Assembly (NCBI RefSeq): GCF_000621125.1
Contig: NZ_JHZC01000007.1
Location: 62,001-126,000, forward strand
Length of the DNA stretch: 64,000 bases
Direction of reading: 5' to 3'
Origin: Maribacter antarcticus DSM 21422
Lineage (GTDB): Bacteria > Bacteroidota > Bacteroidia > Flavobacteriales > Flavobacteriaceae
Of the stretch, positions 1 to 9,622 are shown piece by piece. The translations under genes were made by a program, and so were the position numbers. The notes under the pieces were generated by a model, which saw nothing but the letters and a program-made list of their open reading frames with translations, ran no database searches and had not been told where the DNA came from. Within the stretch, counting starts at the first letter, position 1; every line of letters starts with the position of its first letter.

Positions 1-294
1 GATATCAATAATATCCGGACCTGATTTTTCTACAATCTCCACAGATTGTAACATGGATTCCAAATTGGCCCCAAAAATCTGAATCCCTACGGGGCGTTCT
101 TTTTCATAGATATCCAACTTCATAACACTCTTTGCAGCATCGCGAATCAACCCTTCAGAAGAAATAAATTCCGTATACACAACATCTGCTCCCTGCTCCT
201 TGCATAGGGCACGAAAGGGCGGGTCGCTCACGTCTTCCATAGGCGCGAGCAGTAAAGGGAATTCAGGTAGTTGTATGTCGCCTATTTTGGGCAT
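1..294 (-). CDS. dusB: tRNA-dihydrouridine synthase DusB (N-terminal part, cut by window edge)
   Basis: Reads as the first 98 residues of a DusB-type tRNA-dihydrouridine synthase, a flavoenzyme that reduces uridine to dihydrouridine in tRNA. The start ATG is at 292-294 and the reading frame is open to the window edge, so the C-terminal two thirds lie outside. Visible hallmarks are the FMN-barrel entry LLAPMEDVSDPPFRALC (about residues 14-30), the YTEFISSEGLIR stretch (about 40-51) and VGIQIFGANLESM (about 69-81), all typical of the family. A second, more divergent dihydrouridine synthase lies at 58265-59227, so the genome carries at least two. No neighbour on this strand is close enough to suggest an operon. 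Confidence 0.9.
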   Translation of the reverse strand, partial: MPKIGDIQLPEFPLLLAPMEDVSDPPFRALCKEQGADVVYTEFISSEGLIRDAAKSVMKLDIYEKERPVGIQIFGANLESMLQSVEIVEKSGPDIIDI

Positions 295-473
295 ATTGGT
301 GTTCTCTTTTTTTAGAATGTAAATTTAGGGAAAAATGATTTATGAAAGACTGATCCGTGCACCTGCCTAGTTGAAAATTCGAACGCAAGGTCAAAAATCA
401 GCTTCAACTGTTCCCTAACTGCTTATTGTCTTTCAACCCGGCTTATATAAAATTTAAATTCTTCTAAGCTTAC

Positions 474-1883
474 CTATTTCTCCTTCATAAAATCTCGCTT
501 AAAACGTTCTGAGATTTCGGGCTCCCTATTGATTAATTTCTTTTTTCCGCTTTGGTCCTTGACAAGGTCAAAGGCATCATAAAGGCTTCCCAAGGGAGTG
601 TATGCTTGGTATGTAATCGTGTCGCTCTTCACCGTAATAATTTGGAACAACTGGGTAAATTCACCCCTGCGATTCATCCATTCCTGATCTTGTGATTCGT
701 ACATCTTTGGTCCACTTACGGAAACCGCATACACAGTTCCTGCATCTTCAAAGAGGTTCATTCCATCCTTTTGATTGGTGGCAGCACCCCTTGCATAGGT
801 GTGGTCATGGCCCTGTAGTACTAAATCTACCCCATATTTGTTAATTAAGGGCAGCAAACTTTCACGCAATTTCTTGTTGTTCCGGCCCTTGGCCGTGGAA
901 AAAACGGGATAGTGCATGGTGAGGGTGGTCCATTTTTTAGTATTGTTAGCCAAAACAGAATCTAACCATTTCACTTGGGCCATTCTGGAATCCTCATCCC
1001 TTTGTAGGCTAATGGCATCGATAGAAACCAACTTCATGTTCTTGTAATCTATAGCATAACAGGTTTCCTTTGTAGGCCCACTGGGACCATTCAGGGGCAA
1101 GTTAAACTGTGGCCTCCACAGGGCCGAAAGCTTACCCTTGGTGTATTCATGATTCCCTGGGGTCATGATGCTGGGAACGGTAGCATGTATATACCCTCCG
1201 GCATGAAACCATTCGCCCCACTCTGCATTCGCTTCACTGTGGTTAATCAAATCACCGGCGTGCAACATAAAATCTACGCTCGGCATCATTTTATACGATT
1301 TGCGCACTACCCGTGACCACATTGATTTTACATCGTTTTGGGCATCCCCAAAATAGATGAAGCTAAAAGAAGCGTTGTCATCGGTTCCAGGGGTCTCCAG
1401 TTGAAACCACTCGCTCCAAGTAGCATCCTCTTCGGAACCATCACCAACCCGATATACGTAAGTCGTGCCTGGCTGTAGACCTTTCACCAAGGCGGCATGA
1501 TAGGCGGCCTTAACCAAAGGTTCTTGATCTCTGGTATTCTCGTTCTCAAAAATTTGCGTGGTAGCCTTAATACGCCTTCTATTTCCTTCCAATAAAAAAT
1601 CAGGACCGTGGGTTTCCTTGGCCACCTCAACATAGCCAACGGACATTTGTTGGTCCGTGCGCCAATTGACGGCAAAACTGTGTGCTGAATCTTCCGTAAG
1701 GTTCACAATGATTCTATCTGGAACTTTGGAAGGAAATATGAGTTTATGAGCCGCAACTCCAGAAAGAGAAGGATAGTGCGTATGCCCGTGATCTTCCGAA
1801 GTTTGATCTAGACGGGATTGACCCCTACAGCTACTACAGGCCAACAGAAAGGCCAACGGCACAAAAAAAAACGTAATCTTCAT
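474..1883 (-). CDS. Purple-acid-phosphatase-like metallophosphoesterase lipoprotein
   Basis: 469 residues. The N-terminus is a lipoprotein signal with lipobox LLAC (Cys16), so the protein is probably anchored in the outer or inner membrane facing the periplasm. A fibronectin-III-like N-terminal domain (about 50-165) is followed by a calcineurin-type phosphoesterase domain. The metal-binding motifs are in order: GD at about 179-180, HAGD at 208-211, GNHE at 243-246, MHYP at 323-326 and GHDH at 358-361. This is the purple acid phosphatase layout; the natural substrate, a phosphomonoester or diester, cannot be told from sequence. It stands alone, with a plausible promoter just upstream (1904-1933). 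Confidence 0.88.
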   Translation of the reverse strand: MKITFFFVPLAFLLACSSCRGQSRLDQTSEDHGHTHYPSLSGVAAHKLIFPSKVPDRIIVNLTEDSAHSFAVNWRTDQQMSVGYVEVAKETHGPDFLLEGNRRRIKATTQIFENENTRDQEPLVKAAYHAALVKGLQPGTTYVYRVGDGSEEDATWSEWFQLETPGTDDNASFSFIYFGDAQNDVKSMWSRVVRKSYKMMPSVDFMLHAGDLINHSEANAEWGEWFHAGGYIHATVPSIMTPGNHEYTKGKLSALWRPQFNLPLNGPSGPTKETCYAIDYKNMKLVSIDAISLQRDEDSRMAQVKWLDSVLANNTKKWTTLTMHYPVFSTAKGRNNKKLRESLLPLINKYGVDLVLQGHDHTYARGAATNQKDGMNLFEDAGTVYAVSVSGPKMYESQDQEWMNRRGEFTQLFQIITVKSDTITYQAYTPLGSLYDAFDLVKDQSGKKKLINREPEISERFKRDFMKEK

Positions 1884-1903
1884 AATGATGTAGGGATTTG
1901 ATT

Positions 1904-1933
1904 TAAATGTAAATAAAGCTAGACATCTCCAAA
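1904..1933 (-). promoter_or_regulatory. Predicted Bacteroidota-type promoter of the phosphoesterase gene
   Basis: On the minus strand TTTG (complement of 1930-1933) is followed after 18 bases by TACATTTA (complement of 1904-1911). The known Bacteroidota consensus is TTTG, about 17-23 bases, TAnnTTTG; only the last base of the -7 box differs. It sits about 20 bases before the start codon. Confidence 0.45.
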
Positions 1934-2098
1934 CACTTTGGCAACAAACATCAATAAAATTAACCTAAACTTGATTTTGTGGCCTAGAAAAAATCTTGGA
2001 TTTCAAGGGCACGCGCCAAATTCAAAAACAGTAGTAACAATGTGAATGGAAAATATTTCTCTCTTAGCCTTTTAAATTTATCTTGCTTTTACCCTTGC

Positions 2099-3325
2099 TC
2101 AAAACGTCACCTCAGCTTCCACTTTCTTTCCGTCCCTATCCACAACAACTTTTGCAGTGTTGCCTTCTTCAAAAGCGGATAAGGCGCGCATATAACTCAT
2201 CATATCCACTACCGTGCTATCCCCCAATTGAACAACGATATCACCCTTTAAAAGTCCGGCATTATATGCAGGTCTGTCTTCTGAAACACCATCAATTCGC
2301 ATTCCCTCACCATCAAAAAGATAATCTGGCATTACACCAAGCATTACTTTAAAGCGAGGCACTTCTTCGCTCTCGTTCTTGGTTGTTCTAAAAGAGAGCT
2401 TTGGTTTATCATCAAGTTCGGCAATAACCTCCATAATATAATCACCTATCATTCTCATACCTTCATAATTTAATTTTTCTGCGTCGTCAGAAGGTTTGTG
2501 GTAATCTTCATGCTGGCCAGTGAAAAAATGTAAAGCGGGAATATCCTGTAAATAAAAAGAGGTATGGTCACTTGGTCCCATTCCAGATTCACCCAACACC
2601 AATTTAAACCCAGGGTTTGTGCTGTTCAATACTTGGTTCCATATAGGCGCAGTTCCTGTCCCTGTGATAGAGAGGGTTTTGTCTTCGCTCAAACGGCCTA
2701 CCATATCCATATTAATCATGTAATTGGCGAAATCAAAATCTATCGTAGGGTTTTTACAGAAGTAATTACTTCCTAAAAGACCCATTTCCTCGCCCGAAAA
2801 CCCAATAAAAAGATAGTTACTACCGGTAATAGAGTCTTTCAATTTTTCAGCCAATTGAAGCATAATACCCACACCGCTCGCATTATCATCTGCCCCGTTA
2901 TGCACAGCTTCACCTTCAGTATAGAGTGAACCTTCGCCACCCAAGCCCAGATGATCATAATGCGCACCAATGACAACTGTTTTTTTAGCCTGATTATCAA
3001 TATATCCAATTACGTTCGTCCCCGTAATACTTCCATCGCTTGAAACAAACTGAGCCTTGGTATGTGGTTCGGTCTTTGGTTTAAAAGTAAATGTCTGGAA
3101 GTAGGTACCTGCATTTCCTTTTGGTAATAGCCCTATGTTTTCCATTCGTTGCTGCAGGTAGTTTGCAACAATTAACTCTTCTGGAGTACCCGTTTCACGG
3201 CCCTGTAAACTATCGTTAGCTAAGAAGAAAACATCTTCCTGTAACGCTACTTTTTTAACTAATTCCTTTTTACAAGAAGTCGAAATAACAAAAATCACAA
3301 GTAAAAATATAATTATACGAGCCAT
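2099..3325 (-). CDS. M28-family zinc aminopeptidase lipoprotein with C-terminal PDZ domain
   Basis: 408 residues, exported as a lipoprotein (lipobox ISTSC, Cys18). The M28 peptidase core has the expected di-zinc ligands: AHYDHLG at about 121-127, GADDNASG at about 144-151, the catalytic GEE at about 178-180, NMDM at about 205-208, and a late histidine in QHEDYHKPSDD near 271-281. A PDZ domain fills the C-terminus (about 325-405; GDIVVQLGD is typical). Family members remove N-terminal residues from peptides in the periplasm or at the surface. It is transcribed divergently from the broken TolB-like gene at 3377. Possible -7 element CAAAAATA (complement TATTTTTG) at 3343-3350. Confidence 0.9.
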   Translation of the reverse strand: MARIIIFLLVIFVISTSCKKELVKKVALQEDVFFLANDSLQGRETGTPEELIVANYLQQRMENIGLLPKGNAGTYFQTFTFKPKTEPHTKAQFVSSDGSITGTNVIGYIDNQAKKTVVIGAHYDHLGLGGEGSLYTEGEAVHNGADDNASGVGIMLQLAEKLKDSITGSNYLFIGFSGEEMGLLGSNYFCKNPTIDFDFANYMINMDMVGRLSEDKTLSITGTGTAPIWNQVLNSTNPGFKLVLGESGMGPSDHTSFYLQDIPALHFFTGQHEDYHKPSDDAEKLNYEGMRMIGDYIMEVIAELDDKPKLSFRTTKNESEEVPRFKVMLGVMPDYLFDGEGMRIDGVSEDRPAYNAGLLKGDIVVQLGDSTVVDMMSYMRALSAFEEGNTAKVVVDRDGKKVEAEVTF

Positions 3326-3376
3326 AGCCTTTATTTTTTATTCAAAAATACATATCAAATAAGAATTCCTTTTGTT

Positions 3377-4477
3377 ATGTTCGTTCTATTTCTAGTAGGA
3401 AGCTGTAAAACTGAAACGAAACCAACGGTAGAAACTCCAAAAGAGGTAAAATCTTTAATGGCTGACAGCGATACACTTATCTATCCAGAAGAGAACTATT
3501 TTAAGCGTATTCGTCAAATCACGTTTGGCGGTGATAATGCCGAAGCCTATTGGAGTTGGGATGATAAACAGATGATATTTCAATCGTACAACAACGCTTG
3601 GGGCATGGAGTGTGATCAAATGTTTTTGATGCATATAGAAGAGGCCTTTAAAGATAAAAAACCGCCTACGGTCAGCACAGGAATGGGGCGTACCACATGT
3701 GCCTATTTTCTCCCAGAGAATAAACACTATGTGTATGGCTCTACACATTTGGTAGACAAAGAATGTCCAGATGTTCACTTGCGTAAAAATGGAAACTACG
3801 TTTGGCCGGTCTATGAATCCTTTGATATTTTTGTGACCAACCTTGAAGGAAATATTACAGCACAATTAACCAACGAAATAGGTTATGATGCAGAAGCCAC
3901 GGTGTCTCCCAAAGGTGATAAAATAGTGTTTACTTCGGATAGAAGCGGAGATTTGGAGCGCTACACCATGAGTTTGGACCGTATGGATGTCAAACAAATC
4001 ATGGACGAGTTGGCTATGATGGCGGTGCCTTCTTCTCTCCTGATGGTAGTAAATTGATTTTTAGAGCATCGCGTTCATAAACGCCCGAAGCAATAAAAGA
4101 ATATAAAAGATCTCTTGGCTGAAGGCCTGGTAGAACCGACGGATATGGAGTTGTTTCTCTGTAATGCCGATGGTTCTAATCTCAAGCAATTGACATTTTT
4201 AGGCAATGCGAATTGGAGTCTATTTTTTCATCCCTCAGGAAATAGAATTTTGTTCTCCAGTAATTTTGAGGCTGAAAAAGGTTTTCCTTTCAACCTCTAT
4301 TTTATTAATATCGATGGAAAGAATTTGGAACGTGTAACCCATGGCGAAACCTTTGATGCCTTTCCTGTATTCTCAAATGACGGTAAATATTTGGCTTTTC
4401 CCAGCAACCGGAATAACGGTAGCACAAGAGATACCAATCTGTTTATTGCAGCATGGCAAGAGGACACAAATGATTAA
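3377..4477 (+). pseudogene. Broken TolB/PD40-type beta-propeller lipoprotein
   Basis: Two adjoining reading frames (3377-4057 and 4115-4477) together give one WD40-like (PD40) beta-propeller protein with a lipoprotein N-terminus (FLVGSC). Repeat signatures such as FTSDRSGDLERY, FSSNFEAEKG and FPSNRNNGSTRDTNLFIA occur in both halves. Three lesions sit within about 100 bases. One base (a G) is lost near 4010-4013. In the resulting frame there is a TAA at 4078-4080, where the family normally continues through a lysine. One extra A lies in the run near 4104-4108 and restores the original frame. The clustered indels plus a nonsense change argue for real decay rather than a single sequencing slip. 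The original role was probably surface or periplasmic; no substrate is evident. Confidence 0.85.
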
Positions 4478-4507
4478 TACAATGTAGTAAGCTAAACCTT
4501 AGTGGTT

Positions 4508-6913
4508 TTAGATTCTATTACGCTCCTCTACCCTTTTTCTCTTTTTGTTGTTCCTTATCTTAGTGTTTCCAAAAGAATACCTAAACCCTATCAACAGCAG
4601 TCTATTCTCTCTTCTTACAGAAGATGAATTGTCTTGAGTAAGATATTGACGGGTGAAAAACTGATTGCTCTGATTAAAAACATCCTCAATAGCCAATGAA
4701 ATACTGGCGCTCTTATTCCAAATGGTTTTTCTCAATGTAAATCCTAGTTCGTTAATGGAGGCCCTTTTGGAATTACCTATGATGATGGGTGAAAAGTAAG
4801 TAAAACTAGCATCGGCAAACAAAGATTTATCCTGCAAAAAAGTGACGCTTTGAGTCGTTCTAAAATAGGTTATCCAGGCCGTATTCTCCAATAATTGCCC
4901 GGTATCAAAATCCCTAAAACTATTTGCTTGGTAGTAGTGATTAAACAACATATAAGAGGACCACCTGTTCGTGAAATCTTTATTAAATATAGCATCTATC
5001 CCATAGCTCTTGTTCTCTTCTAAGTTTGTGGCAATAAAACGCAATAAATTGCCTGAATTATCTTGAGAAACCTGTTGTAAGAAATCGTTAATACGGATTT
5101 CATAAAAGGGCCTTAGGGTAAAGCTTTTGTTTAATGTATACCCAAATGAAACAAAATTACTAAAGCTGGGCAAGAGATTGGGGTTGCCCTCTAATACAGT
5201 ATTATTGTTCTGAAAAAACTGAAACGGATTCAACCAACTATACCTTGGCCTAGTAATACGACGGTAATAATTAAGCTTAAATACATGTTTCTTTTTATGG
5301 GTGTACAATACTGAAAGTGATGGGAAAAGTTCCAAATAGTCATTGTCATTACTACTGGTGTCTGTGTCCATCCTACCTTCGGTTTCGGTATATTCTGCCC
5401 TAAGCCCCATGTTAACCTTCCATGTGTCCCAGCTGTTGTTCATGCTAAGGTAAGCCGCTGAAATAGCTTCGTCGTAAACAAACTCCCCGGCTTCGGTAGG
5501 GTCAATACCAGATTGGCTCCTGTCAAAACCTTCTTGTTCAATAGTGTTATCAGATGCAATGGACGCATATCTAAGACCTGTTTCTAGTTTAGAAGATGTG
5601 CTAAGATTGGCGGTATAATCAGCTTGAATACTAAACAACCCTGTATTTTGAACAGATTGTGTGATAAAGTCGTTCTCTCCAATAACAGCTCCGTTCACAT
5701 CAAAAAAATCAGTATCAATGTCCTGTTCGAGATCATAATCATAAAACGTATAGTGTGTATTAAATGAAAGCTGTGAACCTTCTTTCTTTAATTTATGAAC
5801 CCAATCCAAATATAGCGACGTATTGTACAATTGAAAATCCGAATCGTTTGTTGTATCAAAAGCAGCATTAGAGATGCCTTGGGTGTCTGTAATATCGGTT
5901 TCAGAAGATGAAAACCTATTCGCATCTGGGGTCAAGGAGTTGATTGTAGACAAACTGATGGTGTTTCGTTCATCTACATTATAATCAAAAAATACGCTTA
6001 TATTATGTTTTTTACTCTTGTCAATATTATTTTGATCTGCTGTCCAAATTTCATTAGGTAGGTTGTTCTCAAAGAAATTGGTTATGTCTATATATCGAGT
6101 CAGATGCTTATTGTTCTGAAAGGAATAGGCTAGAGAAAAATCCGTTTTTTTCCCTTTAAAAAAGTGATCAGTTCCCAAGGTATGTTTAGCGAAAACACCT
6201 TGTATGTATCTATTATATACAGAGCCATTGTAGCCAGCCACCAAATTGGTCTTCATCTTTATATCTATCAGAAGGCCGCCCTCGGCACTGTATTTTGCTG
6301 GAGGACTGGTAATTACCTCTATCGCTTCTACATTGCTTGCAGAACTGCCAGACAATAAGTTAATTACATCGCTTTCAGGAATATTTACCTTTCGCCCGTT
6401 AATCAGAATACCTATATTTCCTATGTTATTTACAGTCAACTGGTCGTTAACAATGACAATACCTGGAGTGCGTTTTAATACGTCCCAAATATCACTATCA
6501 GACAAGGCTGTGTTTTCAATATTAAAAACATAACGATCAGCCTTTTCTACCAATCTAGGTTTTTGGGAGGTAACCACCACTTCGTCTAGAGCCTGTAGCT
6601 CGTTTGAAATAATCAAGTTCCCTACATCTAAGTCTGTTGTTAAAGAAATAGTTAGGGTGTCGGATGTGCTTTCTATGTAACTGGCGAACAAAAGGAATTC
6701 ACCAGCTTCCACACTATTTAATTTAAAAAGTCCATTTGTATCTGTGGTTGCCCCTTTTACAAGCGTACCATCCGTTGTTTGCAAGAGAACATTGGCAAAA
6801 ACAAGTGGACTTTGGTCTACATTCAAAACCGTTCCTGTTAATTCAAATTCTTGTCCGCTAACAAACGAAAACGATACAACTAAAAATAAAAAAACTCTAA
6901 AATTTAACTTCAT
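4508..6913 (-). CDS. Outer-membrane beta-barrel protein, TonB-receptor-like (paralogue 1)
   Basis: 801 residues with a Sec signal (about 1-20). A carboxypeptidase-regulatory-like domain follows (about 22-110), then a plug-like segment beginning LDEVVVTSQKP and containing ILINGRKVNIPESDVINLL and EAIEVITSPPAKYSAEGG. The remainder (about 240-785) is aromatic-rich alternating sequence typical of the outer-membrane beta-barrel family OMP_b-brl_3. No SusD partner is adjacent, so this is not an ordinary polysaccharide-utilisation pair. The cargo is unknown. It is a clear paralogue of the next upstream gene (6999-9407): same length, same domain order and shared plug phrases such as VLKRTPGIV versus ILKQTPGVI. 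Basic, charged C-terminal tail. Confidence 0.85.
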   Translation of the reverse strand: MKLNFRVFLFLVVSFSFVSGQEFELTGTVLNVDQSPLVFANVLLQTTDGTLVKGATTDTNGLFKLNSVEAGEFLLFASYIESTSDTLTISLTTDLDVGNLIISNELQALDEVVVTSQKPRLVEKADRYVFNIENTALSDSDIWDVLKRTPGIVIVNDQLTVNNIGNIGILINGRKVNIPESDVINLLSGSSASNVEAIEVITSPPAKYSAEGGLLIDIKMKTNLVAGYNGSVYNRYIQGVFAKHTLGTDHFFKGKKTDFSLAYSFQNNKHLTRYIDITNFFENNLPNEIWTADQNNIDKSKKHNISVFFDYNVDERNTISLSTINSLTPDANRFSSSETDITDTQGISNAAFDTTNDSDFQLYNTSLYLDWVHKLKKEGSQLSFNTHYTFYDYDLEQDIDTDFFDVNGAVIGENDFITQSVQNTGLFSIQADYTANLSTSSKLETGLRYASIASDNTIEQEGFDRSQSGIDPTEAGEFVYDEAISAAYLSMNNSWDTWKVNMGLRAEYTETEGRMDTDTSSNDNDYLELFPSLSVLYTHKKKHVFKLNYYRRITRPRYSWLNPFQFFQNNNTVLEGNPNLLPSFSNFVSFGYTLNKSFTLRPFYEIRINDFLQQVSQDNSGNLLRFIATNLEENKSYGIDAIFNKDFTNRWSSYMLFNHYYQANSFRDFDTGQLLENTAWITYFRTTQSVTFLQDKSLFADASFTYFSPIIIGNSKRASINELGFTLRKTIWNKSASISLAIEDVFNQSNQFFTRQYLTQDNSSSVRRENRLLLIGFRYSFGNTKIRNNKKRKRVEERNRI

Positions 6914-6998
6914 TCAATACACTTGACTAAAGATTCTAAAAATAAACAATGTAATGGGAAATATCCTACATACATGTAGTTATTGTAAATTTGGTGGA

Positions 6999-9407
6999 CT
7001 ATTCCGAGTTCAAACGATCCCGCTCATTCTTATCTATTTCACGGTCATTATCCTTTAATCTAAAGTTTCCAAAATTATAGGTAGCTCCAAAACGGATATA
7101 TTGAGTTTCCGGAATGGCAAGAATATTATTATCCTGATTCAGATATTTAGATGTTGCTTTACCATTAGCCTTTCCTAACATGTCATTTACGGTGAAACTT
7201 ACCAAAGCTCTTCTATTCCAAAAGGATTTTCGAACCCCAAAAGTAAGGTTGGTGGTTTCTGCCATAATAAAAGATCCTTGTAAAAAACCGGAAAGATAGG
7301 TAAGCCCTAGCTCGCCCTTGAAGGTGCCATCTTTAGAGAGCGTCAAGTAATTAGTAATATCCGCATAAAAGCCATCGAACTCATTTTTAATGGCCACATT
7401 ACCGCTTTGTGTAGCTAAAAAGGTTTCGTCCTCATGAAAAATAGAGATGTAACTGTACATATACCAATTGTTGGTGATAGATTTTCCGTAGTTAAAATCG
7501 AAACCGTAAGAGGTGCTTTCCAATACGTTTTGGGTGATGTTCCTCAAAATCTGATTTTCATTGTCCTGAAAGTAAAGTGTGGAAATAAAATTCCCATTAT
7601 TACGGTAATACACATCAAAAAACAATTCTTGATTTAAGGTGTAGTTTAGGTTAAAGTTGTTGCTGAAATTAGGCAGCAGCTCAGGGTTGCCTTCTAAAAA
7701 ATTATTTTCATTGATAAAGGTTCTGAACGGATTTAAATCTTGATAGCGGGGTCGCACCAATTTTCTAGAATAATCAAAGGAAAAACTATGATTCTCATTT
7801 CGGTTATGTAACAGATAAAAAGTAGGAAACAATTCAAAATACTCTAAATTGTTGATGCTAGCCAAGGCCAACGATGTTCCGGTACTTTGGGTATGCTCTG
7901 CCCTTACCCCTCCTTTTACGCTCCACTTTTCCCAATCATGCGAAAAGCTTGTGTAGGCAGCATACACGTTTTCGTCATACAAAAAACTGTCTGATAAAGC
8001 TGGGTCCAAAACCAAGCCGTTATTTGTTGAAAAATAATCCAAAGTACTTTTAGAATCTATAAAAGAGCCTTTTACGCCCACTTCTACATTAGTGGCGCCC
8101 AATAGTCCAGAATAGTCGACCTGTGCCGTAGCAATTTCTATATCCTGATTGGCGTCCGTTAGAAAGTTAAAATCCCTTATAAATGCCCCCTCCGGGTTAA
8201 AGTAATCAGAGTTGACACGCTGAGAGCGGGACAGGTCAAATGTTGTGTAATGTCCATTTATAAGCAGCGAACCATTTTCCTTGAATGTATGCTTATAGGT
8301 AATATCTCCGGATATGTTGTTCTTTACCTCATCCTCAGGGCTTGCCGTAGTAAACGTAGAGTCAATAACATTAATACGATTGAGCATAACCGTGTTCTGC
8401 CGATTATCGTATTTTCGATAAGGGGATAATTGTGCGTTTGAGGTAAGGTTTAGCTCATTTCTATCGTCAAACTCATAATCCAATACCAAACCAGCCACAT
8501 GCGTTCGGAATCTACTTGTATTATCAAAATTTGTTATCCAACGAGAATACGCACCAGTACCATCTATAAAATTAGTTTCACCCTGTACGCCCTTAAAATC
8601 TTTTCTGGGAGCAAAGGCATAACTAAGGTTCAGGTTCAGCTTTTTAGTCTTATAAAAATGTGAAGTGCCAAGATTATATTTTGAAAAAACACCTTGGGTG
8701 TACGTCGTGTTAATATTACCCTTGTAACCCAAAGAAATATTCTTACTAGTTATAATGTTCAACACCGCTCCTCCCTCGGCATCATATCTCGCAGGAGGAT
8801 TACTAATGACCTCTACCGATTTTATATTTTCCCCTTGGTAATTTTCTAAAAGATTTCGTACTTCCTCTGCAGACAATTGCACTTTACGGTCATTAATATA
8901 GACCGTAGCGGCTTGATTTCTAATTTGCAGTTCGTCCTGCATCGCAATAACCCCGGGAGTTTGTTTCAAAATATCCCAAGATGAACTTTGTGACAGCACC
9001 GTATTTTCGACAGTAAATACCAAACGATCTACTTTACGCTCTACTTGTGGTCTATTAGCCGTCACCACCACCTCGTCCAGTTCTTCAGATTCTTGTGTTA
9101 TGATAACAGCTCCAATAAGAATATCCTTGGAAATGTCCAGCACCATGTTATTGGAAGTCCAACCAATATAACTTGCCTGCAATAGGTAAAGCCCTTTGGG
9201 GATATTCGTTATTTCAAAACTTCCGTAATCGTCTGCGGAACTGCCTTTTACCAAAACGGAATCTGAAGAACGCAACAAAAAGACAGAGGCGAAGGGAATC
9301 CCTTCGTTCTTTTGGTCTCGAACCTTACCCGAAAGCCCATAGGACTGACCTTGGGCTAATTGACCACAAAACAAGGCCATATAAAAGAGTAGGGGCAATG
9401 ATTTCAC
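6999..9407 (-). CDS. Outer-membrane beta-barrel protein, TonB-receptor-like (paralogue 2)
   Basis: 802 residues, same architecture as the neighbour at 4508-6913: signal peptide, carboxypeptidase-regulatory-like domain (about 23-112), plug-like region (LDEVVVTANRP, VYINDRKVQLSAEEVRNLL, VISNPPARYDAEGG) and a long beta-barrel. The start is a GTG codon (9405-9407), chosen because it gives a complete signal peptide; the next ATG would remove the basic n-region. Only 85 bases separate it from the downstream paralogue, so the two may be co-transcribed. They look like a tandem duplication that has since diverged. The substrate is unknown. Confidence 0.83.
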   Translation of the reverse strand: MKSLPLLFYMALFCGQLAQGQSYGLSGKVRDQKNEGIPFASVFLLRSSDSVLVKGSSADDYGSFEITNIPKGLYLLQASYIGWTSNNMVLDISKDILIGAVIITQESEELDEVVVTANRPQVERKVDRLVFTVENTVLSQSSSWDILKQTPGVIAMQDELQIRNQAATVYINDRKVQLSAEEVRNLLENYQGENIKSVEVISNPPARYDAEGGAVLNIITSKNISLGYKGNINTTYTQGVFSKYNLGTSHFYKTKKLNLNLSYAFAPRKDFKGVQGETNFIDGTGAYSRWITNFDNTSRFRTHVAGLVLDYEFDDRNELNLTSNAQLSPYRKYDNRQNTVMLNRINVIDSTFTTASPEDEVKNNISGDITYKHTFKENGSLLINGHYTTFDLSRSQRVNSDYFNPEGAFIRDFNFLTDANQDIEIATAQVDYSGLLGATNVEVGVKGSFIDSKSTLDYFSTNNGLVLDPALSDSFLYDENVYAAYTSFSHDWEKWSVKGGVRAEHTQSTGTSLALASINNLEYFELFPTFYLLHNRNENHSFSFDYSRKLVRPRYQDLNPFRTFINENNFLEGNPELLPNFSNNFNLNYTLNQELFFDVYYRNNGNFISTLYFQDNENQILRNITQNVLESTSYGFDFNYGKSITNNWYMYSYISIFHEDETFLATQSGNVAIKNEFDGFYADITNYLTLSKDGTFKGELGLTYLSGFLQGSFIMAETTNLTFGVRKSFWNRRALVSFTVNDMLGKANGKATSKYLNQDNNILAIPETQYIRFGATYNFGNFRLKDNDREIDKNERDRLNSE

Positions 9408-9550
9408 TTTAGTTCTTGGGGTTGGTTCCCAAAACTAATGAAATATTACGGTTTTTCTGTATAAAATATGTAATCCCTTCTTACGGTGGTCTTCATCAAA
9501 ATGGGCCGTATTTTCAGTTAGTAAGCTTCAAATTGCGCTGTAAATTAGAG

Positions 9551-9558
9551 TATCTTTG
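9551..9558 (+). promoter_or_regulatory. Predicted -7 element before lepA
   Basis: TATCTTTG followed by C, an exact match to the Bacteroidota -7 consensus TAnnTTTG, 64 bases before the lepA start. A TTG at 9533-9535 could serve as -33 element, though its 15-base spacing is shorter than usual. The same TATCTTTGC string precedes gltX (53169). Confidence 0.45.
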
Positions 9559-9622
9559 CGGTTGCTTTTGAATCTATTGCTATTGTTACGTTTTAAGCGC
9601 AAATTTATTAGTCTGTTTTACT

